Source: Halomonas sp.
Lineage (GTDB): Bacteria; Pseudomonadota; Gammaproteobacteria; Pseudomonadales; Halomonadaceae
DNA: 64,000 nt
Assembly (NCBI RefSeq): GCF_020832045.1
Contig: NZ_JAFIFK010000071.1
Coordinates: forward strand, 30,638-94,637
Direction: 5' to 3'
Shown: in pieces, positions 43,442 through 52,710 of the stretch
Layout: each line of letters starts with the position of its first letter
How positions within the stretch are numbered: position 1 is the first letter of the stretch
Notes under the pieces: model-generated
The model's input: the letters and a program-made list of their open reading frames with translations, nothing else
The model's database searches: none
Told to the model about the DNA's origin: nothing
Translations under genes and position numbers: made by a program

Positions 43442-44071
43442 ATGTTCACAGGCATCGTTCAGGGCACGGCCGAGATCGTCGCCATCGAAGAAGCCGAGGC
43501 CTTTCGCACTCATGTCGTGAGCCTGCCCGAGCATTTGCGCCAGGGGCTCGAGCTGGGTGCCTCGGTAGCACATAACGGCGTATGCCTCACCGTCACCGGC
43601 ATCGACGGGGAGCGTGTCAGCTTCGACCTGATGCGTGAAACCTTGCGCGTGACCAATCTTGGTGCATTGCGCGAAGGAGATCGCGTCAATATCGAGCGCG
43701 CGGCCCGCTTCGGTGACGAGATAGGCGGTCATGCCATGTCCGGACATGTGATGGCCATGGCAGAACTGGTTGAGCTCGATCAGGCGCCCAACAACCGCCG
43801 CCTGTGGTTCGAGGTGCCTCACTCCCTGGGCCGATTTCTGTTCGACAAGGGCTATATCGGGGTCGATGGCATCAGCCTGACGATCGGGGCGACGAGACCC
43901 GCCACGGCCTCACGCGGCCCTCAGTTCTGCGTCGATCTCATTCCCGAAACCCTGGAACGTACTCTCCTGGTTGACCGTGTGCCCGGTGACCGGGTCAATA
44001 TCGAAATCGATCCTCAAACCCAAGCCATCGTCGAGTCCGTAGAGCGCGTGCTGGCGGCTCGCGGTGTTTGA
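43442..44071 (+). CDS. ribE: Riboflavin synthase alpha chain
   Basis: A 209-residue riboflavin synthase made of two lumazine-binding barrel repeats. It dismutates two 6,7-dimethyl-8-ribityllumazine molecules to riboflavin. The N-terminal MFTGIVQGTAEI and the first-repeat VAHNGVCLTVTGID, FDLMRETLRVTNLG and GGHAMSGHV are conserved. The second repeat has YIGVDGISLTIG and FCVDLIPETLERTLL. It stands alone, away from the other rib genes. CAGGAG precedes the ATG. A hairpin directly after the stop probably terminates it. Confidence 0.94.
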   Translation: MFTGIVQGTAEIVAIEEAEAFRTHVVSLPEHLRQGLELGASVAHNGVCLTVTGIDGERVSFDLMRETLRVTNLGALREGDRVNIERAARFGDEIGGHAMSGHVMAMAELVELDQAPNNRRLWFEVPHSLGRFLFDKGYIGVDGISLTIGATRPATASRGPQFCVDLIPETLERTLLVDRVPGDRVNIEIDPQTQAIVESVERVLAARGV

Positions 44072-44094
44072 GAAACGGTTCATACAACCGTTTC
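44072..44094 (+). terminator. Hairpin after ribE
   Basis: A perfect 9-bp stem, GAAACGGTT/AACCGTTTC, with a five-base loop begins directly after the ribE stop. The next 180 bases before the purine permease hold no recognisable gene or riboswitch. Confidence 0.55.
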
Positions 44095-44272
44095 GTCAAG
44101 TCTTCGTTGGTAGCTGCGCTGGCGTCTGGCGCAGAGTTTGCTTATACAGAGCGAACCGGCCGCACTGCGTATCCTTGCTGGGCCTCGCATCACCGCCAGC
44201 CTTTGGGTACCATGTGCGGCTTTTCTCGCCCCTGGCCGAACGCCAGCCCTTGTGCGCAGGAAGCAAATACAA

Positions 44273-45574
44273 ATGAAGAACGTACTCGAAAAACGCTTCA
44301 AGCTGACAGAACACAACACCAGCGTGAAGACCGAGGTCATCGCCGGGATCACCACCTTCCTGACCATGGCCTACATCATTTTCGTCAACCCCAGCATTCT
44401 TTCCGAAGCCGGCATGGATTATGGCGCGGTATTCGTCGCCACTTGTCTGGCCGCGGCGGTCGGCTGTCTGGTCATGGGGCTGTGGGCCAACTATCCCATC
44501 GCACAGGCGCCCGGCATGGGGCTCAACGCCTTCTTCACCTACGGCGTCGTACTGGGCATGGGTTACACGTGGGAAGCGGCGCTGGGTGCCGTGTTCTTCT
44601 CCGGCTTCTGCTTCTTCCTGCTGAGCATATTCAAGGTGCGTGAGTGGATCATCAACTCGATTCCGCTCTCCCTGCGCCTTGGTATCGCCGCCGGTATCGG
44701 CTTGTTCCTGGCCATGATCGCACTCAAGAATGCCGGCATCGTAGTCTCCAATCCGGCCACCTATGTAGCCCTCGGCGATCTTTCTCAGCCAGCGGCAATC
44801 TATGCGCTGCTGGGCTTCTTCGTCATCACTGCCATGGCTTATCTGAAGATTACCGGGGCGGTGATGATCGGCATTCTCGGTGTGACCGTATTGGCCATGG
44901 TGCTGGGGCACAACGAGTATGGCGGCCTGATGTCGATGCCGCCTTCCATCGCGCCGACCTTCATGGCCATGGACCTGATGGGCGCTCTCGACGTGGCGAT
45001 GCTGAGCGTCATATTCGCCTTCCTGTTCGTCGACCTGTTCGATACCTCCGGTACCCTGGTTGGGGTTGCCCACAAGGGTGGCCTGCTCGACAAGGACGGC
45101 AAGCTGCCGCGGCTGAATCGCGCCATGATGGCCGACAGTGGTGCCTCCATGGCCGGCGCTGCACTGGGTACCTCGACCACTACCAGCTACATCGAGTCCA
45201 CGGCGGGTATCGCAGCGGGCGGGCGCACCGGCTTGACCGCCGTGGTGGTGGCGGGGCTGTTCCTGATCAGCCTGTTCTTCGCTCCGCTGGCGGGTTCGAT
45301 ACCGGCCTACGCCACTGCCGGAGCGCTGCTCTATGTGGCGGTGCTGATGGCCGGCAGCCTGGCGCACGCCAATTGGGACGACCCCACCGACGCCGCGCCC
45401 GTACTGATCGCCGCGCTGGCCATGCCGCTGACCTTCTCGATCGCCGAAGGCATTGCGCTTGGCTTCATCAGCTACGCTGCTATCAAGACGCTTTCCGGCC
45501 GTTTCCGGGATCTCAACCCGGCCGTGGTGGTACTGGCGATCCTGTTCGTACTGAAATTCCTGTTCCTAGACTGA
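44273..45574 (+). CDS. AzgA-type purine (adenine/guanine/hypoxanthine) permease
   Basis: A 433-residue NCS2-superfamily permease of the AzgA/GhxP/AdeP branch with about 12-14 helices. Marks include [16 protein letters not shown], the region [33 protein letters not shown] and [28 protein letters not shown], which form the substrate and proton site. It imports purine bases by proton symport. The genes for adenine and xanthine/guanine phosphoribosyltransferases follow directly, so imported base is converted to nucleotide at once. ATG 44273 matches the family N-terminus; the frame is open upstream but without a start signal. Confidence 0.93.
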   Translation: MKNVLEKRFKLTEHNTSVKTEVIAGITTFLTMAYIIFVNPSILSEAGMDYGAVFVATCLAAAVGCLVMGLWANYPIAQAPGMGLNAFFTYGVVLGMGYTWEAALGAVFFSGFCFFLLSIFKVREWIINSIPLSLRLGIAAGIGLFLAMIALKNAGIVVSNPATYVALGDLSQPAAIYALLGFFVITAMAYLKITGAVMIGILGVTVLAMVLGHNEYGGLMSMPPSIAPTFMAMDLMGALDVAMLSVIFAFLFVDLFDTSGTLVGVAHKGGLLDKDGKLPRLNRAMMADSGASMAGAALGTSTTTSYIESTAGIAAGGRTGLTAVVVAGLFLISLFFAPLAGSIPAYATAGALLYVAVLMAGSLAHANWDDPTDAAPVLIAALAMPLTFSIAEGIALGFISYAAIKTLSGRFRDLNPAVVVLAILFVLKFLFLD

Positions 45575-45596
45575 CACTTCCTCACCGAGAGCTGCG

Positions 45597-46142
45597 ATGA
45601 GCATTTACGGCGACTACATCAAGTCCGTCATCCGAACCGTCCCCGACTGGCCGCAGCAAGGGGTCAATTTTCGTGATATCACCCCGCTGCTGCAGAACAG
45701 TTCGGCCTTTCGCAAGCTGATCGACAGCTTCGTGCATCGCTACCAGGACATGGAGCTGGATGCGATCGCCGCCATCGATGCTCGTGGCTTCATCATCGGT
45801 GCGCCGGTCGCCTATGAGCTCGGTTGCAGCTTCGTGCCGGTACGCAAGAAGGGCAAGTTGCCGTTTCGCACCATCAGCGAGACCTACACGCTTGAGTACG
45901 GTCAGGCCGAGGTGGAGCTGCACTCCGATGCGTTCCGCCAGGGCGACAGGATACTCATCATGGACGACCTGATCGCCACCGGCGGCACCATGCTGGCCGC
46001 TGCCAAGCTCATCACCCGTTCGGGCGGGCAAGTGGTGGAAACCGCCACCATCATCGACCTGCCCGATATCGGCGGGTCGAGCAAGATTCGCGAGGCCGGC
46101 TTCAGTGTCTTTGCAGTCTGCTCCTTCAATGAGGATGAATGA
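45597..46142 (+). CDS. apt: Adenine phosphoribosyltransferase
   Basis: A 181-residue type I phosphoribosyltransferase that makes AMP from adenine and PRPP. The hallmark PRPP loop is [46 protein letters not shown] and [11 protein letters not shown] are typical of Apt. It lies 22 bases after the purine permease and overlaps or abuts gpt, consistent with one salvage operon. The start is supported by GAGAG upstream of the ATG. Confidence 0.97.
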   Translation: MSIYGDYIKSVIRTVPDWPQQGVNFRDITPLLQNSSAFRKLIDSFVHRYQDMELDAIAAIDARGFIIGAPVAYELGCSFVPVRKKGKLPFRTISETYTLEYGQAEVELHSDAFRQGDRILIMDDLIATGGTMLAAAKLITRSGGQVVETATIIDLPDIGGSSKIREAGFSVFAVCSFNEDE

Positions 46143-46149
46143 CAACGCC

Positions 46150-46629
46150 ATGAGCAACGCCCGTTACCACCAACACTTCACCGTTTCCTGGGATCAGCTT
46201 CATCGCGACGTGCGCGAGCTGTGTCACCGCCTGGTCGAGCGCGACTTCAAGGGCATCGTGGCCATAACCCGTGGCGGCCTGATCCCTGCGGCCCTGATTG
46301 CTCGCGAGCTCAACGTGCGTCTGATCGATACCGTCTGCATCAGCAGCTACGACCACATGGAGCAGGGCGGCCTGCAAACGTTGAAGGGTGTGGAGCATGA
46401 CGGCGACGGCTGGCTGCTGGTGGACGATCTGGTCGATACCGGCAAGACGGCACGCAAGGTGCGTGAAATGATGCCCAAGGCGCACTTCGTCACCATCTAC
46501 GCCAAGCCGGAAGGGCGGCCTTTGGTGGATCAGTATCTCACCGAGGTGGCTCAGGATTGCTGGATCCAGTTTCCGTGGGACATGGGAGTGGCTTACGTGG
46601 AGCCGCTGGTCGATCAGGTCAAACGCTAG
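46150..46629 (+). CDS. gpt: Xanthine (guanine) phosphoribosyltransferase
   Basis: A 159-residue protein aligned almost end to end with Escherichia coli Gpt, including the segments [39 protein letters not shown], the PRPP loop [18 protein letters not shown] and [14 protein letters not shown]. It converts xanthine, guanine and, less well, hypoxanthine to nucleotides. ATG 46150 fits the family N-terminus; ATG 46135, which overlaps the apt stop region, would add five residues. Either way it is closely coupled to apt. Confidence 0.95.
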   Translation: MSNARYHQHFTVSWDQLHRDVRELCHRLVERDFKGIVAITRGGLIPAALIARELNVRLIDTVCISSYDHMEQGGLQTLKGVEHDGDGWLLVDDLVDTGKTARKVREMMPKAHFVTIYAKPEGRPLVDQYLTEVAQDCWIQFPWDMGVAYVEPLVDQVKR

Positions 46630-46652
46630 GCGTTTGCGAGGGGAAGCGAATC

Positions 46653-47336
46653 ATGAGCTGTCCATTGCCCGCAAGCTGGGAGCGCTGGCTGGGGAACGAG
46701 TTCGATGCCCCCTACATGCAGGCGCTGCGTGATTTCCTGGCCGCCGAGAAGGCCGCCAAAAAAGTGATCTATCCGCACTCTTCGAACTGGTTCCGGGCCT
46801 TCGAGCTGACGCCGTTGGAGCAGGTCAAGATCGTTGTGCTGGGTCAGGATCCCTACCATGGACCCGATCAGGCCCATGGATTGAGCTTCTCGGTACGCCC
46901 GGGGGTTCCGGTTCCGCCTTCACTGGCAAACATCTACAAGGAGCTGGCTGCCGACATAGGTTGCCGGCCGGTGAATCATGGCAACCTCGAGACCTGGGCT
47001 CGCCAGGGCGTGCTGCTGCTGAACACCTCACTGACGGTGGAGCAGGGAAATGCCGGCTCGCACCGTGGCAAGGGGTGGGAGGTCTTCACCGACCGCGCCA
47101 TCGAAGTCATCAATGCCCATGCCGAGCCGTGCGTGTTTCTGCTATGGGGTAGCCACGCACGGCAAAAGAAGGCCTTGATCGATACGTCGCGCCACCTGGT
47201 GCTGGAGTCGCCGCACCCTTCGCCACTCTCGGCGCACCGTGGCTTCTTCGGCAATCATCAGTTTTCACGGGCCAATGCATTTCTCGAAGCCAACGGGCGC
47301 CAAGCGATCGACTGGCAGCTGCCGGAAACGCCATGA
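46653..47336 (+). CDS. ung: Uracil-DNA glycosylase
   Basis: A 227-residue family 1 uracil-DNA glycosylase, which removes uracil from DNA to start base-excision repair. The water-activating loop is [18 protein letters not shown], the uracil-binding strand is [14 protein letters not shown], and the DNA-intercalating loop is [22 protein letters not shown] precedes ATG 46653. It sits inside a nucleobase salvage cluster, between gpt and upp; upp can recycle the uracil that it releases. Confidence 0.97.
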   Translation: MSCPLPASWERWLGNEFDAPYMQALRDFLAAEKAAKKVIYPHSSNWFRAFELTPLEQVKIVVLGQDPYHGPDQAHGLSFSVRPGVPVPPSLANIYKELAADIGCRPVNHGNLETWARQGVLLLNTSLTVEQGNAGSHRGKGWEVFTDRAIEVINAHAEPCVFLLWGSHARQKKALIDTSRHLVLESPHPSPLSAHRGFFGNHQFSRANAFLEANGRQAIDWQLPETP

Positions 47337-47443
47337 GTGAGGGGTTTTGGCTGCCTTAACCTCGCACCGGGATAAGAGTAAAATGCCCGCGTCACGTCAT
47401 TGCGGTGAGAGCCGCCACTTTCCAACACGCCAAGGGGTCCGTC

Positions 47444-48073
47444 ATGAGCGTCCATGCCATTCAACATCCGCTGGTCCAGCACAAGCTCGGCCTGATGCGC
47501 GAAGCCGGCATCAGCACCAAGAGCTTTCGTGAGCTGGCCGGGGAATTGGCCAAGCTGTTGACCTATGAGGCGACCCAGGACCTCGAGCTGCAGGAGCAGG
47601 AGATTGACGGTTGGAGCGGCAAGCCGATTCCGGTGAAGCTGCTCAAGGGCAAAAAGGTGACCATCGTACCGATTCTGCGCGCCGGTCTTGGCATGCTCGA
47701 TGGGGTGACCGACCTGATCCCCAGTGCTCGCATCAGCGTGGTGGGGCTCTATCGCGATGAGGAGACCCTCGAGCCGGTACCCTATTTTGCCAAGTTCGCC
47801 GGTGAGCTCGACGAGCGTCTGGCCATCGTCATCGATCCCATGCTGGCGACCGGGGGCACCATGGTGGCCACGCTGGACATGCTGCGCGAGCGCGGCTGCC
47901 AGCAGATGAAAGTGATCGTGCTGGTAGCCGCCCCCGAGGGAATCAAGCGGGTGCAGGATGCCTATCCCGATATCGAGATCTACACTGCCGCCGTGGACGA
48001 ACGCCTCGACGAGAACGGCTATATCGTGCCGGGTCTAGGTGATGCGGGAGACAAGATTTTCGGCACGAGATAA
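47444..48073 (+). CDS. upp: Uracil phosphoribosyltransferase
   Basis: A 209-residue Upp, which makes UMP from uracil and PRPP. Conserved regions include [25 protein letters not shown], the loop [13 protein letters not shown], and the PRPP site [18 protein letters not shown], with the C-terminal [24 protein letters not shown] lies upstream of ATG 47444; an earlier in-frame ATG lacks support. It is paired with uraA just downstream, as in Escherichia coli, but a terminator hairpin lies in the gap. Confidence 0.97.
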   Translation: MSVHAIQHPLVQHKLGLMREAGISTKSFRELAGELAKLLTYEATQDLELQEQEIDGWSGKPIPVKLLKGKKVTIVPILRAGLGMLDGVTDLIPSARISVVGLYRDEETLEPVPYFAKFAGELDERLAIVIDPMLATGGTMVATLDMLRERGCQQMKVIVLVAAPEGIKRVQDAYPDIEIYTAAVDERLDENGYIVPGLGDAGDKIFGTR

Positions 48074-48090
48074 GCCACTCGATATGATTT

Positions 48091-48125
48091 AAACGCCCCT
48101 GCGACCGCGATCCAGGGGCGTTTTT
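48091..48125 (+). terminator. Terminator between upp and uraA
   Basis: An 11-bp stem, AAACGCCCCTG (48091-48101) and CAGGGGCGTTT (48113-48123), with an 11-base loop, runs into five T (48121-48125). It would end the upp transcript or act as an attenuator, allowing less uraA than upp. Confidence 0.75.
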
Positions 48126-48177
48126 CTGGGCAGGATGCCTTCGATTCCACGAACGATACAAGAGAAGGAAACGACCC

Positions 48178-49419
48178 ATGAACGATCACGTGGCGGCTGC
48201 GCAGACGCCTACCGAATCCTTGCCCAGGATCTTGCTGACCGGGGCGCAGATGCTCTTCGTCGCTTTCGGCGCGCTGGTACTGGTGCCGTTGTTGACCGGG
48301 CTCGACCCCAGTGTGGCGCTCTTCACCGCCGGTGTAGGCACCCTGATCTTTCACGGTGTGACCAAGGTGACGGTGCCGGTTTTTCTGGCCTCGTCGTTTG
48401 CCTTCATTGCTCCTATCCAGGGTTCGGTGGCCAGTTTCGGCGTATCGGCCACCATGGGTGGGCTGATGGCGGCGGGGCTGGTCTATGTGGCGATCTCTCA
48501 AGCCGTTCGCCTGAAGGGTACGGCCTGGCTGCATCGGCTGCTGCCGGCAGTGGTGGTAGGGCCGGTGATCATGGTGATCGGCCTGGCGCTCGCTCCGGTG
48601 GCGGTGAGCATGGCGACGGGTGAAACCAGCGCTAACATCGGCTACGGCCAGGCCATCGTGCTGTCGATGGTGAGTCTGGTGGTAACCTTGGTGCTTGCCG
48701 TTTTCGGCCGCGGCTTGCTGCGGCTGGTGCCGATCATGGGCGGTATCGTGACGGGCTATGTCCTGGCGCTGCTGATGGGCGTTGTCGACTTCACACCAGT
48801 GCGGGAGGCTGCCTGGCTGGCAATCCCCAGCTTTACGGCGCCGAGCTTTCACTGGGCGGCCATTCTGTTCATGATCCCCGTGGCCATTGCGCCTGCCGTC
48901 GAGCATATCGGCGATATGGTGGCCATCGGCTCGGTCACGCGCAAGAACTACCTGGAAAAGCCGGGACTGCAGCGCACGCTGCTGGGTGATGGTTTGGCCA
49001 CTACTACCGCGGCGCTATTCGGCGGGCCGCCCAATACCACATACTCCGAAGTGACGGGAGCAGTGACGCTGACCCGTGCCTTCAATCCGAAGATCATGGT
49101 CGTAGCGGCCTGTATCGCCATCGCGCTGGCTTTCGTGGCCAAGCTCGGTGCACTGCTGCAGACCATTCCCGGCCCGGTGATGGGCGGCATCATGACTCTG
49201 CTGTTCGGCTCCATTGCCGTGGTGGGCATGAATACTCTGGTGCGCGCCGGCCACTCACTGACCGCACCGCGCAATTTGGTGGTGGTATCGCTGATCCTGG
49301 TGTTCGGCATCGGCGGCATGCAGTTCGGCGGTGGCCAGTTCACTCTGCAAGGTGTGAGCCTGGCCGCCTTGGTTGGCATCGTGCTGAATTGGTTGCTGCC
49401 CAGGGCTGAAGAGGAATGA
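48178..49419 (+). CDS. uraA: Uracil permease
   Basis: A 413-residue NCS2 permease of the UraA branch with 14 helices. It has the segment KVTVPVFLASSFAFIAPIQ, a UraA-type substrate loop IAPAVEHIGDMVAIGSVT with the key Glu and His, and GGPPNTTYSEVTGAVTLTRAF in helix 10. It imports uracil by proton symport and supplies Upp. AGAGAAGG precedes the ATG. It is the last gene of the salvage run; the XRE-cupin regulator gene converges on it from the other side. Confidence 0.95.
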   Translation: MNDHVAAAQTPTESLPRILLTGAQMLFVAFGALVLVPLLTGLDPSVALFTAGVGTLIFHGVTKVTVPVFLASSFAFIAPIQGSVASFGVSATMGGLMAAGLVYVAISQAVRLKGTAWLHRLLPAVVVGPVIMVIGLALAPVAVSMATGETSANIGYGQAIVLSMVSLVVTLVLAVFGRGLLRLVPIMGGIVTGYVLALLMGVVDFTPVREAAWLAIPSFTAPSFHWAAILFMIPVAIAPAVEHIGDMVAIGSVTRKNYLEKPGLQRTLLGDGLATTTAALFGGPPNTTYSEVTGAVTLTRAFNPKIMVVAACIAIALAFVAKLGALLQTIPGPVMGGIMTLLFGSIAVVGMNTLVRAGHSLTAPRNLVVVSLILVFGIGGMQFGGGQFTLQGVSLAALVGIVLNWLLPRAEEE

Positions 49420-49437
49420 TGCCCTGACCGAACGAGC

Positions 49438-50019
49438 CTAGGTGTGGTGCAGCTCCCTGCCGCCTTCCGAAAAGGTCGGCGGGGAGTTGGCACTGACGAT
49501 CGTGCACTCCTCGTCGCCCACGTTGCGGAAACGGTGGGGCAGGCGGGAGTCGAAATAGTAGGCGTCTCCAGCGCGCAGCAGGCGAGCTTCTCCGGCCACG
49601 GTGAGCTCTATCTCGCCGGCCACCACCACACCTCCTTCCTCCCCGTCGTGTTCGAGCATATCGTCGCCGGTATCCGCGCCGGGAGGGTAGCGTTCATGGA
49701 TGATCGACATGCTGCGATCCGGTCGACGTGCCGCCACCAACCGGAAGGAAAGATAGCCATCGCCGATCTCGGTGAGCTCTTCGGCAGGATAGAAAGCCCG
49801 TGGCGATGAGGGTTCGTCGCCGGCAAAGAAGGAGCTGATCGATACCGGCAGGGCGTCGAGGATCTTCTTCAGGGAGCTGACCGAAGGGCTTACGCTGTTC
49901 TGCTCGATCAGTGAAATGGTGCTGTTGGTGACGCCGGCGCGCTTTGCCAGCTCACGCTGGGACAGTTTTCGCGTCTTGCGCAGGTCGCGCAGACGTGTCC
50001 CTACATCAAATCCTTCCAT
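49438..50019 (-). CDS. XRE-cupin transcriptional regulator
   Basis: A 193-residue protein with an N-terminal XRE-type helix-turn-helix (about residues 7-61: LRDLRKTRKLSQRELAKRAGV, NSTISLIEQNSVSPSVSSLKKIL) and a C-terminal cupin domain (about 110-185: HDGEEGGVVVAGEIELTV, GDAYYFDSRLPHRFRNVGDEEC). This is the PuuR-like architecture, in which the cupin binds a small amine or organic ligand. PuuR itself represses putrescine utilisation, but no such genes lie nearby and the ligand here is not known. It converges on uraA and is divergent from mobA. Confidence 0.85.
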   Translation of the reverse strand: MEGFDVGTRLRDLRKTRKLSQRELAKRAGVTNSTISLIEQNSVSPSVSSLKKILDALPVSISSFFAGDEPSSPRAFYPAEELTEIGDGYLSFRLVAARRPDRSMSIIHERYPPGADTGDDMLEHDGEEGGVVVAGEIELTVAGEARLLRAGDAYYFDSRLPHRFRNVGDEECTIVSANSPPTFSEGGRELHHT

Positions 50020-50160
50020 ATATCAGGCCCAGATTCGTTCGATTTGTTTGACACATGATACCCGCTAAGGGCGCCTTGGATAAGATGATAGCGATCATTG
50101 TGCGCCCAGGTTTGTTTCAGCGTCATGGTAGCGGCGTGCCGCCTGAGGCATCATGGGGGT

Positions 50161-50790
50161 ATGTCCAATCGAACCGACAACGCCATGTTGACCCCACTGA
50201 CCGATGTGACCGGCTTGATACTGGCGGGAGGCCAGGGGCGGCGTATGGGCGGGCGCGACAAGGGGCTCGAGCCGTTTCAGGGTGCCTCACTGGTCAGCCA
50301 CGTGCAGTCGCGACTCGTCGGCCGAGTGGCCGAGGTGTTGATCAGCGCCAATCGCCACCTGGAAACCTATCGTGATCTGGCCGGTCGTGTCGTGGCCGAC
50401 CGGGAATCGGGCTACCAGGGGCCGCTGATGGGTATCGCCAGCGGTCTGGAGGCCGCTGCCACGCCTTGGATCCTGGTCGTTCCTTGTGATACCCCCTTTC
50501 TACCCGATGACCTGGTGGAGCGTATGGCGGCGGGCGTCGGCAGCCACAGAATTGCCATGGCTCACGATGGCGAACGCCTGCACCCCGTCGTTATGCTGCT
50601 GGAGCGCTCCCTGCTAAGCGACCTGCAAGACGCTTTGGCGTCAGGGGAGCGTAAGGTTCGCCACTGGGTCGATCGTCATGCCTGGACCCGCGTGGATTTT
50701 AGCGATTGCCCCGAAGCGTTCATCAACCTGAACAGTGAAGATGACAAGCGGCGCCTGGAGATGCGCCCGAACGAGGAGAGCCGAGTCTGA
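50161..50790 (+). CDS. mobA: Molybdenum cofactor guanylyltransferase MobA
   Basis: A 209-residue MobA, which attaches GMP to molybdopterin to give the guanine dinucleotide form needed by DMSO-reductase-family enzymes. The nucleotide loop is LILAGGQGRRMGGRDKGL. GPLMGIASGLEAA, VVPCDTPFLPDDLVERM and FINLNSEDDKRRLE are conserved. The start is taken at ATG 50161; ATG 50185 (MLTPLTD) would lie closer to the conserved core. Its stop overlaps mobB by one base. It opens a five-gene Moco run: mobA, mobB, moaCD, moaE, moaA. Confidence 0.93.
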   Translation: MSNRTDNAMLTPLTDVTGLILAGGQGRRMGGRDKGLEPFQGASLVSHVQSRLVGRVAEVLISANRHLETYRDLAGRVVADRESGYQGPLMGIASGLEAAATPWILVVPCDTPFLPDDLVERMAAGVGSHRIAMAHDGERLHPVVMLLERSLLSDLQDALASGERKVRHWVDRHAWTRVDFSDCPEAFINLNSEDDKRRLEMRPNEESRV

Positions 50791-51383
50791 TGTCGACCTC
50801 GAAGCACGCCGCGCTTGGCTTAGACGATTCACTGCCGCCGCTGCTGGGGATCGCTGCCTGGAGCGGCACTGGCAAGACCACGCTGTTGGAAAGTTTGTTG
50901 CCGAGACTTGCCGCGCGAGGACTGCGTACGGCCGTGATCAAACATGCCCACCACGAGTTCGATGTCGATCAGCCTGGCAAGGACAGCCATCGGCTGCGTC
51001 AGGCGGGCGCAACCCCGATGCTGGTTGCGTCGCGGGCCAGGTGGGCCATGATGATGGAAACTCCTGAACGCCAGGAAGCCGACCTGACCCAGTTGATCGA
51101 GGTGGTGCGCAGCCAGCGGCCCGATCTGATTTTGGTAGAGGGATTCAAAGCTTGGCCCTTGCCCAAGCTGGAGCTCTACCGTGAAGCCCTCGGCAAGACG
51201 CTGCGCGTGGCCGAGGACCCGTGGGTCAAGGCGGTGGCGAGCGAGCCCCGTGTGGACGTGCCGCACGGTGTCGATTGGCTCGACTTGGGCGACCTGGATG
51301 CCATTGCTGCCTGGGTGGCCACCTGGCCGGCCCGCTGGCCCGCCGAACGGATGCCTCGTGATGCGAGCCATTCTACGAACTGA
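50790..51383 (+). CDS. mobB: Molybdopterin-guanine dinucleotide accessory protein MobB
   Basis: A 197-residue MobB, a P-loop GTP-binding partner of MobA. Walker A lies in LLGIAAWSGTGKTTLLE, followed by VIKHAHHEFDVDQPGKDSHRLRQAGA and DLILVEGFKAWPLPKLELYR, all characteristic of MobB. MobB enhances MobA activity but is not essential in Escherichia coli. It starts on the last base of the mobA stop (TGATG), so expression is coupled. The C-terminal 40 residues, rich in Trp and Ala, extend beyond the usual fold. Confidence 0.92.
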   Translation: MSTSKHAALGLDDSLPPLLGIAAWSGTGKTTLLESLLPRLAARGLRTAVIKHAHHEFDVDQPGKDSHRLRQAGATPMLVASRARWAMMMETPERQEADLTQLIEVVRSQRPDLILVEGFKAWPLPKLELYREALGKTLRVAEDPWVKAVASEPRVDVPHGVDWLDLGDLDAIAAWVATWPARWPAERMPRDASHSTN

Positions 51384-51428
51384 CGCTTTGAACAGACAAT
51401 TGCCCAACCGATTCCGAGGCTGTCTTAC

Positions 51429-52238
51429 ATGAGTCTGACCCATCTCAACCAGCGCGGCGAGGCCCATATGGTCGATGTCGCCGACAAACCGGAAAGTCGC
51501 CGCGAAGCTACCGCTTCGGGATACATACGGATGAAGCCCGAAACCCTGGAGCTGCTCAGCGAGGGCGGGCTGCCCAAGGGAGACGTATTGGCCACGGCTC
51601 GTATTGCCGGCATCCAGGCTGCGAAGCGTACCCATGAGCTGATCCCGCTTTGCCATGCGTTACTTTTGTCCAAGGTCACCGTCGACTTCCATCTGGATAA
51701 AGTGAACTCGTGTGTCGACGTCGTCGCCACGTGCCGCCTCAATGGCCGCACCGGCGTGGAAATGGAGGCGCTCACCGCGGTCTCGGTGGCTTGCCTGACG
51801 CTCTACGACATGTGCAAGGCGGTCGACAAGGACATGGAGATCGGCGCCATCCATCTCGATGCCAAGCGCGGTGGGAAGTCGGGTGACTACCAGCGTCAGG
51901 GGGCCCCGGCAGCGGCTCCTATCGTGACCGGCGAGGGTGCTAGCGGGCAGGTTTCGGTAGGGAGCCGTTGCGGTATCGACTCGCATTGCGTACGTGTGAA
52001 ATTTCTTGCCGAACTGCGCGAGCAATTGGGTGTAGCCGATCTCACTCTGCCGCTGGACAGCTTACCGAGTACCGATGTCGGAGGCTTGAAGAGTGCATTG
52101 GTAAAGCGCGACCCTCGCTTTGCTCGGCTCACCGAAGGGCGGGTGCTGTGTGCCGTCAATCAAGTCATGGCACTGGATCCGACGCCAATCACCAATGACG
52201 ATGAGGTGGCCTTTTTCCCGCCGGTGACGGGAGGCTGA
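51429..52238 (+). CDS. Fused MoaC-MoaD: cPMP synthase and molybdopterin synthase small subunit
   Basis: One uninterrupted 269-residue frame. Residues 1 to about 158 are Moa[56 protein letters not shown] and [14 protein letters not shown], with the active-site Lys, His, Glu and Asp all present. MoaC makes cyclic pyranopterin monophosphate after MoaA. A linker of about 25 residues ([16 protein letters not shown]...) joins it to a complete MoaD (about 186-269) that begins [14 protein letters not shown] and ends [13 protein letters not shown]. The terminal Gly-Gly is the sulfur carrier. No stop, frameshift or internal ribosome-binding site for MoaD was found. moaE follows immediately. Confidence 0.9.
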   Translation: MSLTHLNQRGEAHMVDVADKPESRREATASGYIRMKPETLELLSEGGLPKGDVLATARIAGIQAAKRTHELIPLCHALLLSKVTVDFHLDKVNSCVDVVATCRLNGRTGVEMEALTAVSVACLTLYDMCKAVDKDMEIGAIHLDAKRGGKSGDYQRQGAPAAAPIVTGEGASGQVSVGSRCGIDSHCVRVKFLAELREQLGVADLTLPLDSLPSTDVGGLKSALVKRDPRFARLTEGRVLCAVNQVMALDPTPITNDDEVAFFPPVTGG

Positions 52239-52242
52239 GCGC

Positions 52243-52710
52243 ATGATCAGAGTGCAGGAGGCGTCTTTCGATGCCGGCCATGAACAGCAACAGCTCCTTG
52301 CGGGGCGTTCGGATATCGGTGCGGTAGTGAGTTTTACCGGCTTGGTACGGGACTTCAATGAGCGGCCTGATATAACGGCGCTGACATTGGAGCACTATCC
52401 GGGCATGACCGAAGCGGCACTGGGCGAAATCGTGACGGAAGCCGAAGCTCGCTGGTCGCTTCAGGGGGTGCGGGTCATCCATCGGGTTGGACGGCTGGTG
52501 CCGGGGGACCCCATCGTATTGGTGGTGGTCGCCAGTGCACATCGTAGAGCCGCGTTCGAAGCCTGCGACTTCATCATGGATCACTTGAAGACCCGTGCTC
52601 CTTTCTGGAAAAAGGAGCACAGCATCACCGGCGACTACTGGGTCGCCGAGCGTGAATCGGACCACCGTGATGCCAGCCGCTGGGAGAGCGAGAATGACGA
52701 AATCCCCTGA
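52243..52710 (+). CDS. moaE: Molybdopterin synthase large subunit MoaE
   Basis: A 155-residue MoaE, which with thiocarboxylated MoaD inserts the dithiolene sulfurs into cPMP to make molybdopterin. Conserved elements include [75 protein letters not shown] (given here only as landmarks from about residue 79 on) and the catalytic Lys region near FWKKE. It begins four bases after the fused moaC-moaD stop and overlaps moaA by 17 bases, so the subunits are made together. Confidence 0.95.
   Translation: MIRVQEASFDAGHEQQQLLAGRSDIGAVVSFTGLVRDFNERPDITALTLEHYPGMTEAALGEIVTEAEARWSLQGVRVIHRVGRLVPGDPIVLVVVASAHRRAAFEACDFIMDHLKTRAPFWKKEHSITGDYWVAERESDHRDASRWESENDEIP

Noticed and set aside
51960..52000. A separate MoaD start after the MoaC part
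   Set aside because: The GTG at the head of the MoaD core has no ribosome-binding site nearby; the TTG behind TAGGGAGCC is out of frame. The fused reading is the simplest.
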